Assembly (NCBI RefSeq): GCF_046630445.1
Contig: NC_092340.1
Span: 24,723,501-24,787,500 of the forward strand
Origin: Rutidosis leptorrhynchoides
Lineage: Eukaryota > Streptophyta > Magnoliopsida > Asterales > Asteraceae
Length of the DNA: 64,000 nt
Direction: 5' to 3'
The notes beneath the pieces were generated by a model that was not told where the DNA came from, did not search any database, and worked only from the letters and a program-made list of their open reading frames with translations. This document shows positions 41,661 through 53,153 of the stretch, one piece after another. Every line of letters starts with the position of its first letter. The stretch's first letter is position 1. The translations under genes were made by a program, and so were the position numbers.

Positions 41661-42814
41661 GTCCAGAAGATAGACACATATAATTGTTGGCGTAGGCATG
41701 CTGCGAGACTTCAAAATACTGATTGCTAATTTCCGATGATTCGTATGGCAATTCTCGTTACAAGATGCAGATGAGTAAATGATGGGGTTTTGATAAATAT
41801 AAAGATTTTTCAAAAATTCAAAGATCAATGAAGTTGTTAATAAGTTTACTGCTAATGTGGCGAGATATGAAAGGTTCCCCGGTAATAATGATGAAGGGGT
41901 AATCATTATAATAAGGCTTATTCGAATGAACAATTGAAGTTGGTTTGCTGGAGCTGTGACAAAACTGTCTATTTTGAAACGGAATTGAAAAGTTATTTTA
42001 GCTAGTAAATGCCAAAGGGTCTAACACGGATACGTGTCGAACTATGACTTGGGTTTTGAGAGTTTTTCAGGTGTATAACTGTGGGTAACATGTGGTTGGA
42101 TCATCATCTCAATTGTTCCTTAGTTGAAGTGTCTTCAGGAATTTCGAAGGGTTTGAGCACATATTGTAATCGTTAATACATATGATGTTCTAACACAGTT
42201 TTGAAGTCAAAGTATAGCTTTGAAAGATATAGGAATCTAAGAGTGATGATACTGGTTATATTTCGAATTGAATTATGCGATTTCAAAATCAGAATATGTA
42301 ATTGAATTTGAATGAGTATGATTGTTTTGATTTATATGAAAGAATGGATATTGTTGTGAAAGTAGGGAGTATAGTTGATGATTTGCTGAATCAGATTCGA
42401 AGAATGTAATGTATTAATTGTGAATTTATATATCTCTCGGGTATTACCTACCCGTTAAAAAAATATCACAATTAATATTTTGTACAAAAGAATTTTATTA
42501 CAGTCTTTATGGAAATATATGTATATATTTCTTCAGATGTAATATAGATTTAATGAGTTAATATTAAATTAAACTCACTTGATTTATGGTTAAGGCTAGG
42601 ATAGATAATTTCTAAACTTTAGAAATTACATAATCGTCGTAGAATGTTTTCCCAATGAAGTTATGAATCAATACTTCATCGTTGTGGTATTCCTTAGTAT
42701 CTACAGGGCGTATGACGTCGATGCTCATGGGATAGATTGTGAAGTTGAGGTTTGCGATGCGGTTGTTGTTGGTGGTGGTAATGGTACTGTTGATGTTATT
42801 GATGGTGGTACTGG

Positions 42815-43249
42815 TTATGTTGCTGGTGCTGCTGCTGGTGTTTGTAACCTTTGCACCATATTCTCCAAAGCCACTACCCGAGTGCGAAGCTCGTTGACTT
42901 CTTCTATTACACCGGGGTGATTGTCGGTTCGGACGAGCGGATAAATAAGATCTAGAATTTGGTGTAGTATATAATCATGACGAGATACTCTGGAAATGAG
43001 AGAGAAAATGGTGTTTCGAACAGGTTCGCCGATAAGTGCTTCAGGTTCTTCGCCAAGAGGGCAATGTGGTGGATGGAAAGGATCACCTTCTTCTTGTCTC
43101 CAATGATTAAGGAGGCTACGAACCCATCCCCAATTCATCCAGAATAGATGATGACTAATTGGTTGATCCATTTCAGTCATACTGCTTTCGGAACTTGAGT
43201 GGGATTCCATTTTGAAATCCGAGGAACTTGAACTGATGACGAATTCCAT
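42815..43249 (-). CDS. Gag-like ORF1 of element C (144 aa)
   Basis: Open frame at the Gag position, 5' of the internal domain and about 400 nt from the PBS. Ser-rich acidic N-terminus (1-27), then MDQPISHHLFWMNWGWVRSL, then HPPHCPLGEEPEA, a helical SLISRVSRHD segment, and a heptad-like VIEEVNELRTRVVALENMV near residues 112-132 that looks like a short coiled coil. Ends 38 residues earlier than the D version. No CCHC knuckle and no recognised capsid core, so a full Gag role is doubtful. It may be an N-terminal Gag remnant that is still open. Confidence 0.6.
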   Translation of the reverse strand: MEFVISSSSSDFKMESHSSSESSMTEMDQPISHHLFWMNWGWVRSLLNHWRQEEGDPFHPPHCPLGEEPEALIGEPVRNTIFSLISRVSRHDYILHQILDLIYPLVRTDNHPGVIEEVNELRTRVVALENMVQRLQTPAAAPAT

Positions 43250-43650
43250 TTCGTACGATTTGATAAAGGTTTTTTCGATATGAAATGATTTTCCGGCTAT
43301 CGGGTGGTATTCTAATTATATAGAGCAAAAGGTTTCGTAGATTACGGAGGAATTTACGGAATATGTCAGGCAAAGTTTACGGTAATAGATACGATAAGAT
43401 ATGATTTAGCAGATACGCTAAGATATGAATTTTGTCTATACACTATTCATGCAATCAATGCAGCAAGACGTGTCTAGACTAAGAATGATAAGCAGGTAAT
43501 TTTCTAAGGATGGTAAGTAGATGATTTCCGACTAAAAATGATAAACAAAACTTTTGACATGCAGACACGGTCGAAGTCCAGACTCACTAATGTATCTTAT
43601 AAACTATCAGTTAGACACACTAATGCAAGACCTGGTTCGCTAAGACCACC

Positions 43651-43662
43651 GCTCTGATACCA
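43651..43662 (-). other. Primer binding site of element C
   Basis: Minus TGGTATCAGAGC two bases from the 5' LTR. Confidence 0.92.
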
Positions 43663-43664
43663 AC

Positions 43665-45735
43665 TGAAATGACCCGTTCATATACATTATAAACGATTCA
43701 CAATAGTTGATTACATCGCGAGGTATTTGACCTCTATATGATACGTTTTACAAACATTGCATTCGTTTTCAAAAGACAAACTTTCTTTACATCAAAAATT
43801 GACGGCATGCATACCATTTCATATTACATTCAACTATAATTGACTTAATATTAATCTTGATGAACTCAATGACTCGAATGCAACGTCTTTCAAAGTATGT
43901 CATGAATGACTCCAGGTAATATCCTTAAAATGAGCTAATACATAGTGGAAGATTTCTTTAATACCTGAGAATAAACATGCTTTAAAGTGTCAACCAAAAG
44001 GTTGGTGAGTTCATTAGTTTATCATAATCAATCATTTCCGTAATAGTAATAGACCACAAGATTTCAGTTTCCATAAATATCCATACACTCGCAAGTGTTT
44101 AAAAGTATTCTATAAGTTGTAGGCACCCGGTAACAAGCCTTAACGTTCATGTTTTACCCTCTGAAGTACACCAGATCAGGTGTGTTTAAAATAACCTCGA
44201 AGTACTAAAGCATCCCATAGTCAGGATGGGGTTTGTCAGGCCCAATAGATCTATCTTTAGGATTCGCGCCTACCGTACATAGACAAGTAGTTTAATGTTA
44301 CCAAGCTAAGGGTATATTTCTGGTTTAAACCCACATAGAATTAGTTTTAGTACTTGTGCCTACTTCGTAAAACATTTATAAAACAGCGCATGTATTCTCA
44401 GCCCAAAAATATATATTGCAAAAGCATTAAAAAGGGAGCAAATGAAACTCACAATACTGTATTTCGTAGCAATTATGTATATGACGGCACTGAACAAGTG
44501 CAGGGTTTGTCTCGGATTCACGAACGTATCAATATTGTGATTCAATATTGCAAAAAAGTACGTAGACGCAACAAAAATGATAAACGTTAGGTTGACCTCA
44601 CGAGCAATACTCTCGATTAATACCCATAACCTCCATAGCTATAACCCATAATTTCCTCTCTATCTCGTTTGAAAACTTATTTTGAAATCGTCTGAGTATA
44701 ACTCTGTCGTTGTATTTTATGTATACTAATAATATCTTGAAATAATACAAAGAAAATATATATATGTAATTCGATTGAGAGAGTTTAGAGAAATATATTT
44801 TCAAGTTTCTATGAAAAAATGAAACCTATTGAATTCTATTTATAATAGATTTTTGAATTATTAAAGTGAATTATTAAAGTATGAATTATTAAAGTGAATT
44901 ATTAAAGTATGAATTATTAAAGTATGAATTATTAAAGTATAAATTATTAAAGTGAATTATTAAAGTGAATTATTAAAGTTAAAGTAAAGTAAAAGTAAAG
45001 GAAAGGTAAAGTTAAAGTATAGTAAAAGTATAAAAACTATGTATGTATAATACGCGTATAAATATATATAATATTAATTTAAATCGTTATATATATTTAA
45101 TAAAATAAAATATAAATATCGTTATCTTTATCATACTGGTTAAGTAATGAGTTGTCAAAAGTGATTCTAGATATTTATAAAAGTTATATACGTTTTAATA
45201 ATAAAGTTCTTTTTAAATTGAAAACGTCTTTGTACGTTTGAAAATAGATTAATAGAATATTATGGAAACCAATTCTCCACTAACTTTTGTCTAACTTTCG
45301 TAAATGACACTTTATGTTTTTATTTATAAATAGCTTTACAAATTATTCTGAATATCGTTAAGAGGAATAGATTTTCTCAAATCATAGTGGACCTCTCAAT
45401 AGAGACTTGTAATCATAATTCAATGTTTCTGATAATTCAATCATTTAATATATATTTTTTAATTTCGTCAAAAATTATATTGAAACAAATACGTTCGGGT
45501 AAAGTATTATACGTTTAATACTTTATTAATATTCTCAAGTTATAATATATATATACATATACATATCTATTTATATATAACGGTTCGTGAATCGTCAGAA
45601 TTTGGTCGAGGTTATAATGAATGTATGAACACAGTTTAAAATTCTTGAGATTTAACTTAACAAACTTTGCTTATCGTGTCGGAATAATATAAAGATTAAA
45701 GTTTAAATTTGGTCGAAAATTTTCGGGTCGTCACA
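43665..45735 (-). repeat. Element C 5' LTR
   Basis: Near-identical to 37967-40040. Differences include CpG-type changes near 43940 and a 4-bp deletion near 44656. Confidence 0.94.
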
Positions 45736-45740
45736 TAATA

Positions 45741-46504
45741 TTAGGTAATATTAGTATACTTTTGTAATAAATATATTTTATATAAATTTCTCTTGTTTGC
45801 AAAATTTTATTTATAATAATAACAACATAAGGATAATAATAATAATACTTGTAATACTACTAATAATAATAATGATAAAAAATAATAATTTTTAACAATA
45901 CTTATAATAATAATAAAAATGATAACAATAATAAAAATGATAATTTTAATATTTTTGATAATAAAAATAAAAATGATAATAATAATAGTAGTAAAAATAA
46001 TAACTTTAATAATAATAATTTTACTAATAAAGATAATAATAATGATATTAATACTAATAATACTTATTTTAATAATAATAATGATATTAATGATAATAAT
46101 AATAATAATAATACTTATAATACTTAATGTTAATACTTATTATGAATGATAATAATATTAATCATATAACAACAATAATTAATAATAATGACAATAATAA
46201 TAGAATTAAAAATAATAGTAATAATAATAATAACTACCTTAATGGGAAGAGCTTCAAAAATAAATAAATAAACTGCCTACGTCTAGGCTCGAACCCCCGA
46301 CCTCTCGCTAACCCACAAACACCACTAACCATCCAACTGTCTGTTACATTGCCTAATTTATTCACACCCAAAATTCTTTTAACCTTACATGCATGCTTCC
46401 CTCTCTATCTTCGGCCCAAGTTTCATTCAGCCCAACCAGACAACTCGGCCCAACAGCTTCTCTTGATAATAAAAAGGAATATCGTAGTGGCCTAGGTTCG
46501 AACT
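45741..46504 (-). repeat. Element B 3' LTR, segment 2
   Basis: Between C and D. AAT-rich interrupted microsatellite (about 45805-46235), then a SINE-like module (B box 46286-46294, A box 46321-46331), then GGCCCA motifs and the first half of a second tRNA-like module (46495-46504) split by D. Confidence 0.87.
46230..46345 (-). repeat. SINE-like module in B 3' LTR
   Basis: Minus sense: A box TGGTTAGTGGT (46321-46331), B box GTTCGAGCC (46286-46294), body with CATTAAGGTAGT and a short AT-rich/(ATT) tail. A second, probably related, tRNA-like head in the same LTR (A box ~56120-56129, B box 46495-46504) is split by element D. Confidence 0.45.
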
Positions 46505-48245
46505 TGTGACGATCGCTCCAAATCCATATGGACGAACACGTCATTCATTTATTTCATTGCGAGGTATTTGACCTCTATATGATACGTTTTGTAAACATTG
46601 CATTCTTTTGAAAAGGCATACCATAAATGAATATTTAAATCAAAGGTTTTCGACATCTGATGATTTCTACATATAGACAATCACCGTATATAATAGTTTA
46701 CAATAGTACTTCCGTTGACAATGCAGTCAAAATAAGGTACATGATGATGAATTGGTGAATGCAACGTTTTCTTGAAAAATATGCCATATAAGACTCCATG
46801 CACATAGCTTGTCTATCATATAAGCAAACAGCGGAAGACTTCTAGGGAACCTGAGAATAAACATGCTAACAAGTGTCAACACAAAGGTTGGTGAGTTCAT
46901 AGTTTGTATGTTTCGCATAATCTGTATATAAAGATGGATAACAAGATTTCAGTTGTTTCATCCAGAAACGTTTATTAAAATATTCTACGAAATTGTGCAC
47001 CCTGGTAACTAAACTTAACGTATATATAATTTGTACCCTTTGTATAATCATCTTAATAATACACGCAAACCAACGTGTACGCTTCTCAAATAGCATACGT
47101 CCGTTAAAAGGCTAGTGCTCTAGCTCGGACGGGGATATCAAGCCCTATGGATCCATATACTACTACTCGCACCTACCAGTTCTTATAACTGGCAGTTAAC
47201 AGTTACCAAAGCTAAGGGATTTTCGGTTCAAACTCAGTGTAGAATTTAGTATGTACTTGTATCCATTGCGTTTAAAATAAAGTGCATGTATTCTCAGCCC
47301 AAAAATATAGATTGCAAAAGCAATTAAAAAGGGAGCAATGAAACTCACGCATATAAATCTAGTATTTTTAGTATTTATAAACAGTCGCATGTATTCTCAG
47401 CCCAAAAATATATTGAGTAAAAGGGATCATATGAAACTCACCTTAGCAGCACATACAGTTGTTCATCGTAATGTAACCGAAACTCGGTATATCAAAGAAT
47501 CGTAGATCTCAACCTAGAGAACATATGTTGGTCAATAAATGTCTATCAATCTAGGTCAGGTCATAGTGTATCACAATCCTAATGCTCGAGATCGACATAT
47601 AAAAGTGATCCAAAGTCGTTTCAAAAAGTCAATTTTGACAATAGTTTAACAAAACGAGACGTACCTTATATAAGGATTCATTTACTCGGTTGGTAATATT
47701 CAAAAATCCAATTTATCAATCTCGTAAACAAGTTGTTTAAATCTTAATTGTAGATTCAAAAGCAATTTCAATTAACTTCAATCATAATTCAGTTGCTCAT
47801 ATCTTTTAATCCGTTCATCGAAATTATTCGATATCTAAATGAAAAGTTATTGATTTTTCGCCAGCTTTCCAAAAACATGTATATCATATACCTTTTACCA
47901 GTAATATATGTATTTAATTCGTGATCTATTATAAACTGTTTAACGAAGAAATTTAGCATACACGTATGTATAAATATATATACTCGAGCACTAGACATGG
48001 ATACACAATTAATATATAAAAGATAAAATATGAGTGCTTACGTATCAATATTGAGATTCAATATTGTAGGATAGTACGTAGAAGTAACGGAGATGATAAA
48101 CACTAGGTTTGACTTACGAGCAAAACCCCCGAACAATACCCATAACCTCCTTAGTAATAACCCATAGTTTCCTTAGCTCTATCCCACTTGAAAACCCATT
48201 TTGAAAGTGACACGCTCATGACCTCGTCGTAGTATTTTAAGTGAT

Positions 48246-48305
<60 letters not shown>

Positions 48306-48336
48306 ATTAATAATAATAAAATAAATAATAATAATC

Positions 48337-48374
<38 letters not shown>

Positions 48375-48434
48375 TTAAATAAATAAATTTACACATAGTA
48401 ATATATGTGTAAAACAACTCGCGCAGAAACCTGG

Positions 48435-48442
48435 TATTTATA
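48435..48442 (-). promoter_or_regulatory. LTR TATA box (element D, 3' LTR)
   Basis: Minus strand CCTATAAATACC. The 5' LTR equivalent is 55087-55094. It is the most TATA-like site in the LTR, and lies 25 and 57 bp from two CATGCGATCGCATG palindromes. Confidence 0.65.
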
Positions 48443-48466
48443 GGCATAATTCCTGATTCTGATGTC

Positions 48467-48512
48467 CATGCGATCGCATGGGTTTTATGCCTATTTCTCA
48501 TGCGATCGCATG
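48467..48512. promoter_or_regulatory. Twin CATGCGATCGCATG palindromes (D 3' LTR)
   Basis: Perfect 14-bp palindromes at 48467-48480 and 48499-48512, just upstream (minus sense) of the TATA box. The 5' LTR copies are at 55119-55132 and 55151-55164. Likely a promoter element for a dimeric factor; the factor is unknown. Confidence 0.6.
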
Positions 48513-50578
48513 GCCGTCAGATCCAGCTCACATATTTTTGTTTTTTTTGTTTGTCGACATAATAATTAATAATATATATAATATATTTAATTTATATAAT
48601 TAATAATATATTATATTAAATTCACATGCATAGTTAACTTGTAATTTTTTTTCCGATAAGTCGTACGTTGTTACGCGACTTATGTCCTGGTTCCGGTTTT
48701 TCGAGTGTCCCTTCGTACGCTGAGAAAACTTGTAATTTTCATTCTGGGACACGTACCTTTGTCAAAATATAGCCTTAAATTATCCCTAAATTATACCACC
48801 CAGAGTATATCTTAAACTTTAGAGTATTTTGGTCATTTACTTCTATAAATCATTGTCTCGTTATTTATTAATATAATAGTATTTATCAAACGTTTCATAA
48901 CCAAGTTAATATCTATTCTCAATATTTATAAACACGTTTTAAAATACGTATCGCAAATTATTCATATAATTAATTCTTAACAGTTAATATTCCTTATTAT
49001 TGTATGTGTCCAAATTACGTTATTTAAACAAATAATTCACCATTTATTCCGAATACCGTTAAAATGAATGATTTCTCAAATCAAGTGGACCTCTCAACAG
49101 AGACTCGTAATAATATCATAATTCTTAAGAGACTCGGTAAATATCTTTTACTTGAATTGTTTGGCATAATCTTTTAACTCTGTAGTTAAATATATCAATC
49201 AGATAATTAAACCAATAAGTTTAATGCACAGTATCATATCCTCAACACTTTGTTACGTTTTCAAGTTATAGTATATGTATCTATATATAATTGTTCGCGT
49301 TTCATTGAGAACAATCGAAGATTAATTGAACAGTTCAAAATTTTGAAATTTAACTTCATAGACTTTGTTTATTGTGTCGGAAACATTAATCATACAAGAT
49401 TAAGTTTAAATTTGGTCAGAATTTTCCGGGTCATCACAGTACCTACCCGTTAAAGAAATTTCGTCTCGGAATTTGAGTGTGGTTGTCATGGCTAACAATA
49501 AAAAAAGTTTTTATGACGAATATGAGTCGATAAATAGAGTTTTATCACCGTTGAATAATATGGATAAAACAATCCAATTACTTGAAGCGTATGAGAGAAG
49601 CCGTCGTAATAAAGTGAAATGGAGAATAGATATGCGTCTTATCTCTTGACGTAGTAACCATTGATTTCCGGAATTTAAGGAATAGAAAATCTTCATAATC
49701 TAAATAAGATTTGATTCTTCGGGAATTAAGAAAATTAAGATTTCCTTTGATTAATTGCGTAATCTGCCTCGATTGTTATGTCTGATATGTTGCTATAAAT
49801 TGTCCATTTCCGTTTCATTATTTTCACCACTCCCACATCTTCTTCCTCATTTCATACTTCCAAAAGATTGTGAAATGCTTCATCCAGTTCTGATTCTTGA
49901 TATACTCCTAACCTTCATATCTATCATTCTTCTCTTTCATTTACCACCGGAGGATTTTATTTACTTTTACTTTTATCTTGGGGTTATAGTGTTATTAATT
50001 TTCCCGTGTCTTTACGTTGCAATACGTATTGATATACACGGTTTGTAAATTTCGGGGTTGTTTTCGGGCTTTATATTTTCCATTATATTTCGGAGCTTCA
50101 TGCTTTCGTTTTCTCTTCCCGACTTTAAGTCAAGCGAATAATGGTCCTAAATTCGTAGCTATACATTTCGGAATGAACATAATTAATGTTCTAAGAAAGA
50201 AATGGTAATAGCACAATCTGACTTGTCAAATTACCAGAATACCTTGAAAAAGACCGAATCATTAAGAAAATATTTTCTTGATATTTTTAGAGATTATATA
50301 GAATGAAAGAGTTATGTAACATGGTTCATGATGAGGGTATGATCTGTGAACCTTTATCACGTTCCATTAGAAACTCAGCATGACTTACTGTAATATAATC
50401 ACGTTGATCAAGTGTCATTATATTATACTAACTCATGCTTCAATTCCAACACTACTTCAAAAACATCCATTTTTCGAAATTTTCAGAAATTAGAAACTAA
50501 AATAGTTTCTTTTATGATGTAACACAGATAGCGTGAAGAGATAAATGATTTCAGATAAGAATAGTTATGAAAATATCT

Positions 50579-50900
50579 TCAGAAATATGAAGGATATTTA
50601 TAATGGAAGATACGATGATATCTTAGAATTTTTAATATCGGAGGATGATGCGGAAAATGTGTCTGTGAAGGTTTAGAATAAGAAGTAAGATTCTTACTAA
50701 TGGTTTCAGCAGACACTGAATCATTTGGATTCTTTGAAGGTAGATTTCGTCCTTGTGATTTGTCTACAGCTTCCTTCATACTTTGCTCAACCCGTTTTCC
50801 AGTTTCAAACCTTCTCTTTTTCTGTGCTTTTCCAACACACTACTCTTTATCATCAAACTTTTGACTGTTAAAGTCGTTTATAGTTTTTGCTGATTCATCA
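50579..50900 (-). pseudogene. ORF2-like conserved block (element D)
   Basis: Minus frame: KFDDKE, a stop, then a basic stretch, then MKEAVDKSQGRNLPSKNPND, aligned with A, B and C. Open part 50579-50779 (66 codons). Function unknown. Confidence 0.35.
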
Positions 50901-52219
50901 GCATTTTTCCAAAATTCGTAGAACTAGTTTCGTAGTTTGGGGTGCTTTTCAAAAACTTCACATTCGAAGTATGTAAGTCTAGAAGATAGACATTATATGT
51001 ATATATATAACCGTTGGTGTAGAATTGCTGCAAAATTCAAAATACTAGTTGCTAATTCCCGGTAGTTGGTATGGCAATTATTGTTACAAGATGTGGATGA
51101 GTACATGATAGGGTTTTAATGAGTATAATGATTTTTCAGAAGGTCAAGGATTAATGAAGTTGTTAGTAAATTTACTGCTAATGTGGTGGAACATAAAAGG
51201 TTCCCCGGTAACAAAAACGTATATGTCAAGGTTACAATAAGGTTAATCTGAAAAGTCGAAGTTGACTGGTTGAAAGTGTGATAAAACTGGATACTTTGAA
51301 AAGGATGGAAAGATTATTTTCAGTAATAACAATGCTAAAGGATCTTTCACATTTTTGAAGTCAAAGTATAGCTTTGAAAGATGTAGAGATCTAAGAATGA
51401 TGTCACCCGTTAAATCTTGACTTGGATTCTGATCCGTCAATATCAGAATATGTAATTGAATTTGTATGGAAACGATTGTATATCGCTGTGAGCATAGTTA
51501 ATAATTTTTGAATCAAAGTTGAAGAATATACAGTGTAACATATTAATTGTGAACTTATATATTCCCGAGTATTACCTACCCGTTAAAGATTTCACAATTA
51601 ATATTTTGTACAAAAGAATTTTCATTACAGTCTTTATGAAAATATATGTATGTATATTTCTTCAGATGTAATACAGATTTAATGAGTTAATATCATATTA
51701 AGCTCATTTGATTTTTAACTTGAATTAGAAATGAATAATCTCTAAAACATTAGAGATTACATAATCTTCGCGGAGTATTTCACTAATGAAATCAATACTT
51801 CATTATTTATTCTTATTGATATTCCTTGGTGAAGGGTGTTGATATTCGTGGAATTCTTGCAAACTTCGCAAGGTACAAATGATGTTTTCTAGAAAGTTTC
51901 GAGTGCATCGAAGATGAAAGTGTAAAATCAACCATGTTATTGAATAATACACTTGGTTTATTATGAAATGAAATTCATTGAATTGAAACAGAGATTGTAG
52001 TTATCGATGATTAAGCCGTTAATGAAGGATGTACATCATTGCATATTAGTAATATGAACTAACCGAGTAGTACCTACCAGTTAAGATTCACACGTAATAG
52101 CTTAGTACGAAAATATTTATTTTGATTTCAAAATTCATATATATTAAATATACATAAAATTTCTTCAGGGAAAATGAGTTAATACTTCATCGGTTATTGT
52201 TGCTGGTATTTCTTGGTAA

Positions 52220-52768
52220 CTACGGTGCGTATGACATTGATGCTCGTGGAACAGATTGTGAAGTTGAGGTTTGCGATGCGGATGTTGCTGGTGGTGGTAA
52301 TGGTACTGTTGGTGTTGTTGTCGGTGGTACTGTTGATGCCGGTGATGCTGCTGGTGTTTGTAACCTTTGCACCATATTCTCCAAAGCCACTACCCGAGCA
52401 CGAAGCTCGTTGACTTCTTCTACTACACCGGGATGATTGGCGGTTCGGACGAGCGGATGAATAAGATCCAGAATTTGAGATAGTATATTATCATGACGAG
52501 ATACTCTGGAAATGAGAGAAAAAATGGTGTCTCGAACAGGTTCGCCGGTAAGTGCTTCAGGTTCTTCGCCAAGAGGGCAATGTGGTGGGTGAAAGGGATC
52601 GCCTTCTTCTTGTCTCCAATAATTAAGTAGGCTACGAACCCATCCCCAATTCATCCAGAATAGATGATGGCTAATTGGTTGATCCATTCCGGTTACACTG
52701 TCTTCGGAATTCAGGTGAATATCCATATCAGAATAGCTGTCAGAGTTTGAACTAGATACGGGATCCAT
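52220..52768 (-). CDS. Gag-like ORF1 of element D (182 aa, intact)
   Basis: The best preserved copy of the family's only obvious protein. Start ATG 52766-52768, about 370 nt from the PBS. Residues 1-27 are Ser/Asp-rich; 28-49 contain MDQPISHHLFWMNWGWVRSL; 58-75 are His/Pro/Glu-rich (HPPHCPLGEEPEAL); 80-110 are helical; 112-137 carry VVEEVNELRARVVALENMV, a probable coiled coil for self-association; 138-182 are Pro/Thr/Ser-rich, ending MSYAP. No zinc knuckle. Paralogues: C (144 aa, open), E0, A and B (broken). I take it to be an N-terminal Gag-derived protein, with identity uncertain. Confidence 0.65.
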   Translation of the reverse strand: MDPVSSSNSDSYSDMDIHLNSEDSVTGMDQPISHHLFWMNWGWVRSLLNYWRQEEGDPFHPPHCPLGEEPEALTGEPVRDTIFSLISRVSRHDNILSQILDLIHPLVRTANHPGVVEEVNELRARVVALENMVQRLQTPAASPASTVPPTTTPTVPLPPPATSASQTSTSQSVPRASMSYAP

Positions 52769-53139
52769 CTTGTATAAATAGGGAGATGATTTTTGATATG
52801 AATTAGATTATAGAATTTAGTTTGGTATTCTTCAATACATAATTTACATATGTATATATAATACCAAATTCCATAAATCACGGAGAAATTTTCGGAAGAT
52901 ATCAGGAAAAGTTTACAGTAACAGATACGCTAAGATATGAATTTTTGTCTATACACTATTTATGCAATAAATGCAGGAAAACGTGTCTAGACTTAAGAAT
53001 GATAAGCATGTAATTTTCGACAAGAAATGATAAGCAAAACTTTTAACTTGCAGACACGGTCGAAGTCCAGACTTACTAATGCATCTTAACAACTATCAGT
53101 TAGACACATTCATGCAAGACCTGATTCGCTAGGACCAAC

Positions 53140-53151
53140 GCTCTGATACCA
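53140..53151 (-). other. Primer binding site of element D
   Basis: Minus TGGTATCAGAGC two bases from the 5' LTR. Confidence 0.92.
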
Positions 53152-53153
53152 AC

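Larger units (their letters stand above)
40041..43664 (-). mobile_element. Element C internal domain
   Basis: Minus order: PBS 43651-43662, Gag-like ORF 42815-43249, hairpin 42607-42627, internal polypurine copy 42446-42459, antisense CCHC fragment, ORF2-like block (about 41340-41660), about 1.2 kb unassigned, hairpin 40058-40076, 3' polypurine tract 40043-40056. Confidence 0.88.
37967..45735 (-). mobile_element. Element C, complete LARD-like retrotransposon
   Basis: Complete element with perfect duplication TAATA (37962-37966, 45736-45740). LTRs are 37967-40040 (2074 bp) and 43665-45735 (2071 bp). By eye I count roughly 15 substitutions plus small indels between them, so it is young. The internal domain (40041-43664) has PBS, a Gag-like ORF, hairpin, two polypurine copies and no pol. 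Confidence 0.95.
46505..49438 (-). repeat. Element D 3' LTR
   Basis: Arms X 46851-46866 and Y 46891-46902, and two X'-Y' pairs (47284-47297 with 47336-47348; 47387-47400 with 47428-47441), that is, a tandem duplication of about 103 bp. Also (AAT)n at 48250-48372, TATA box 48435-48442, and two 14-bp palindromes upstream of it. Confidence 0.94.
49439..53153 (-). mobile_element. Element D internal domain
   Basis: Minus order: PBS 53140-53151, ORF1 52220-52768, an extra D-specific stretch (about 51780-52150) ending in a third, degenerate polypurine copy (52072-52084), hairpin 51737-51758, internal polypurine copy 51574-51587, ORF2-like block, about 1.1 kb unassigned, 3' polypurine tract 49441-49454. 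Confidence 0.88.

Noticed and set aside
42663-42920. Gly/Val-rich plus-strand frame (also 52197-52436)
   Set aside because: Antisense shadow of the Gag-like ORF1 C-terminal half. The minus frame has the better conservation between copies.
46727-47096. Minus-strand frames duplicated at 53376-53745
   Set aside because: Identical because they lie in the two LTRs of D. They cover the conserved non-coding U5 region.
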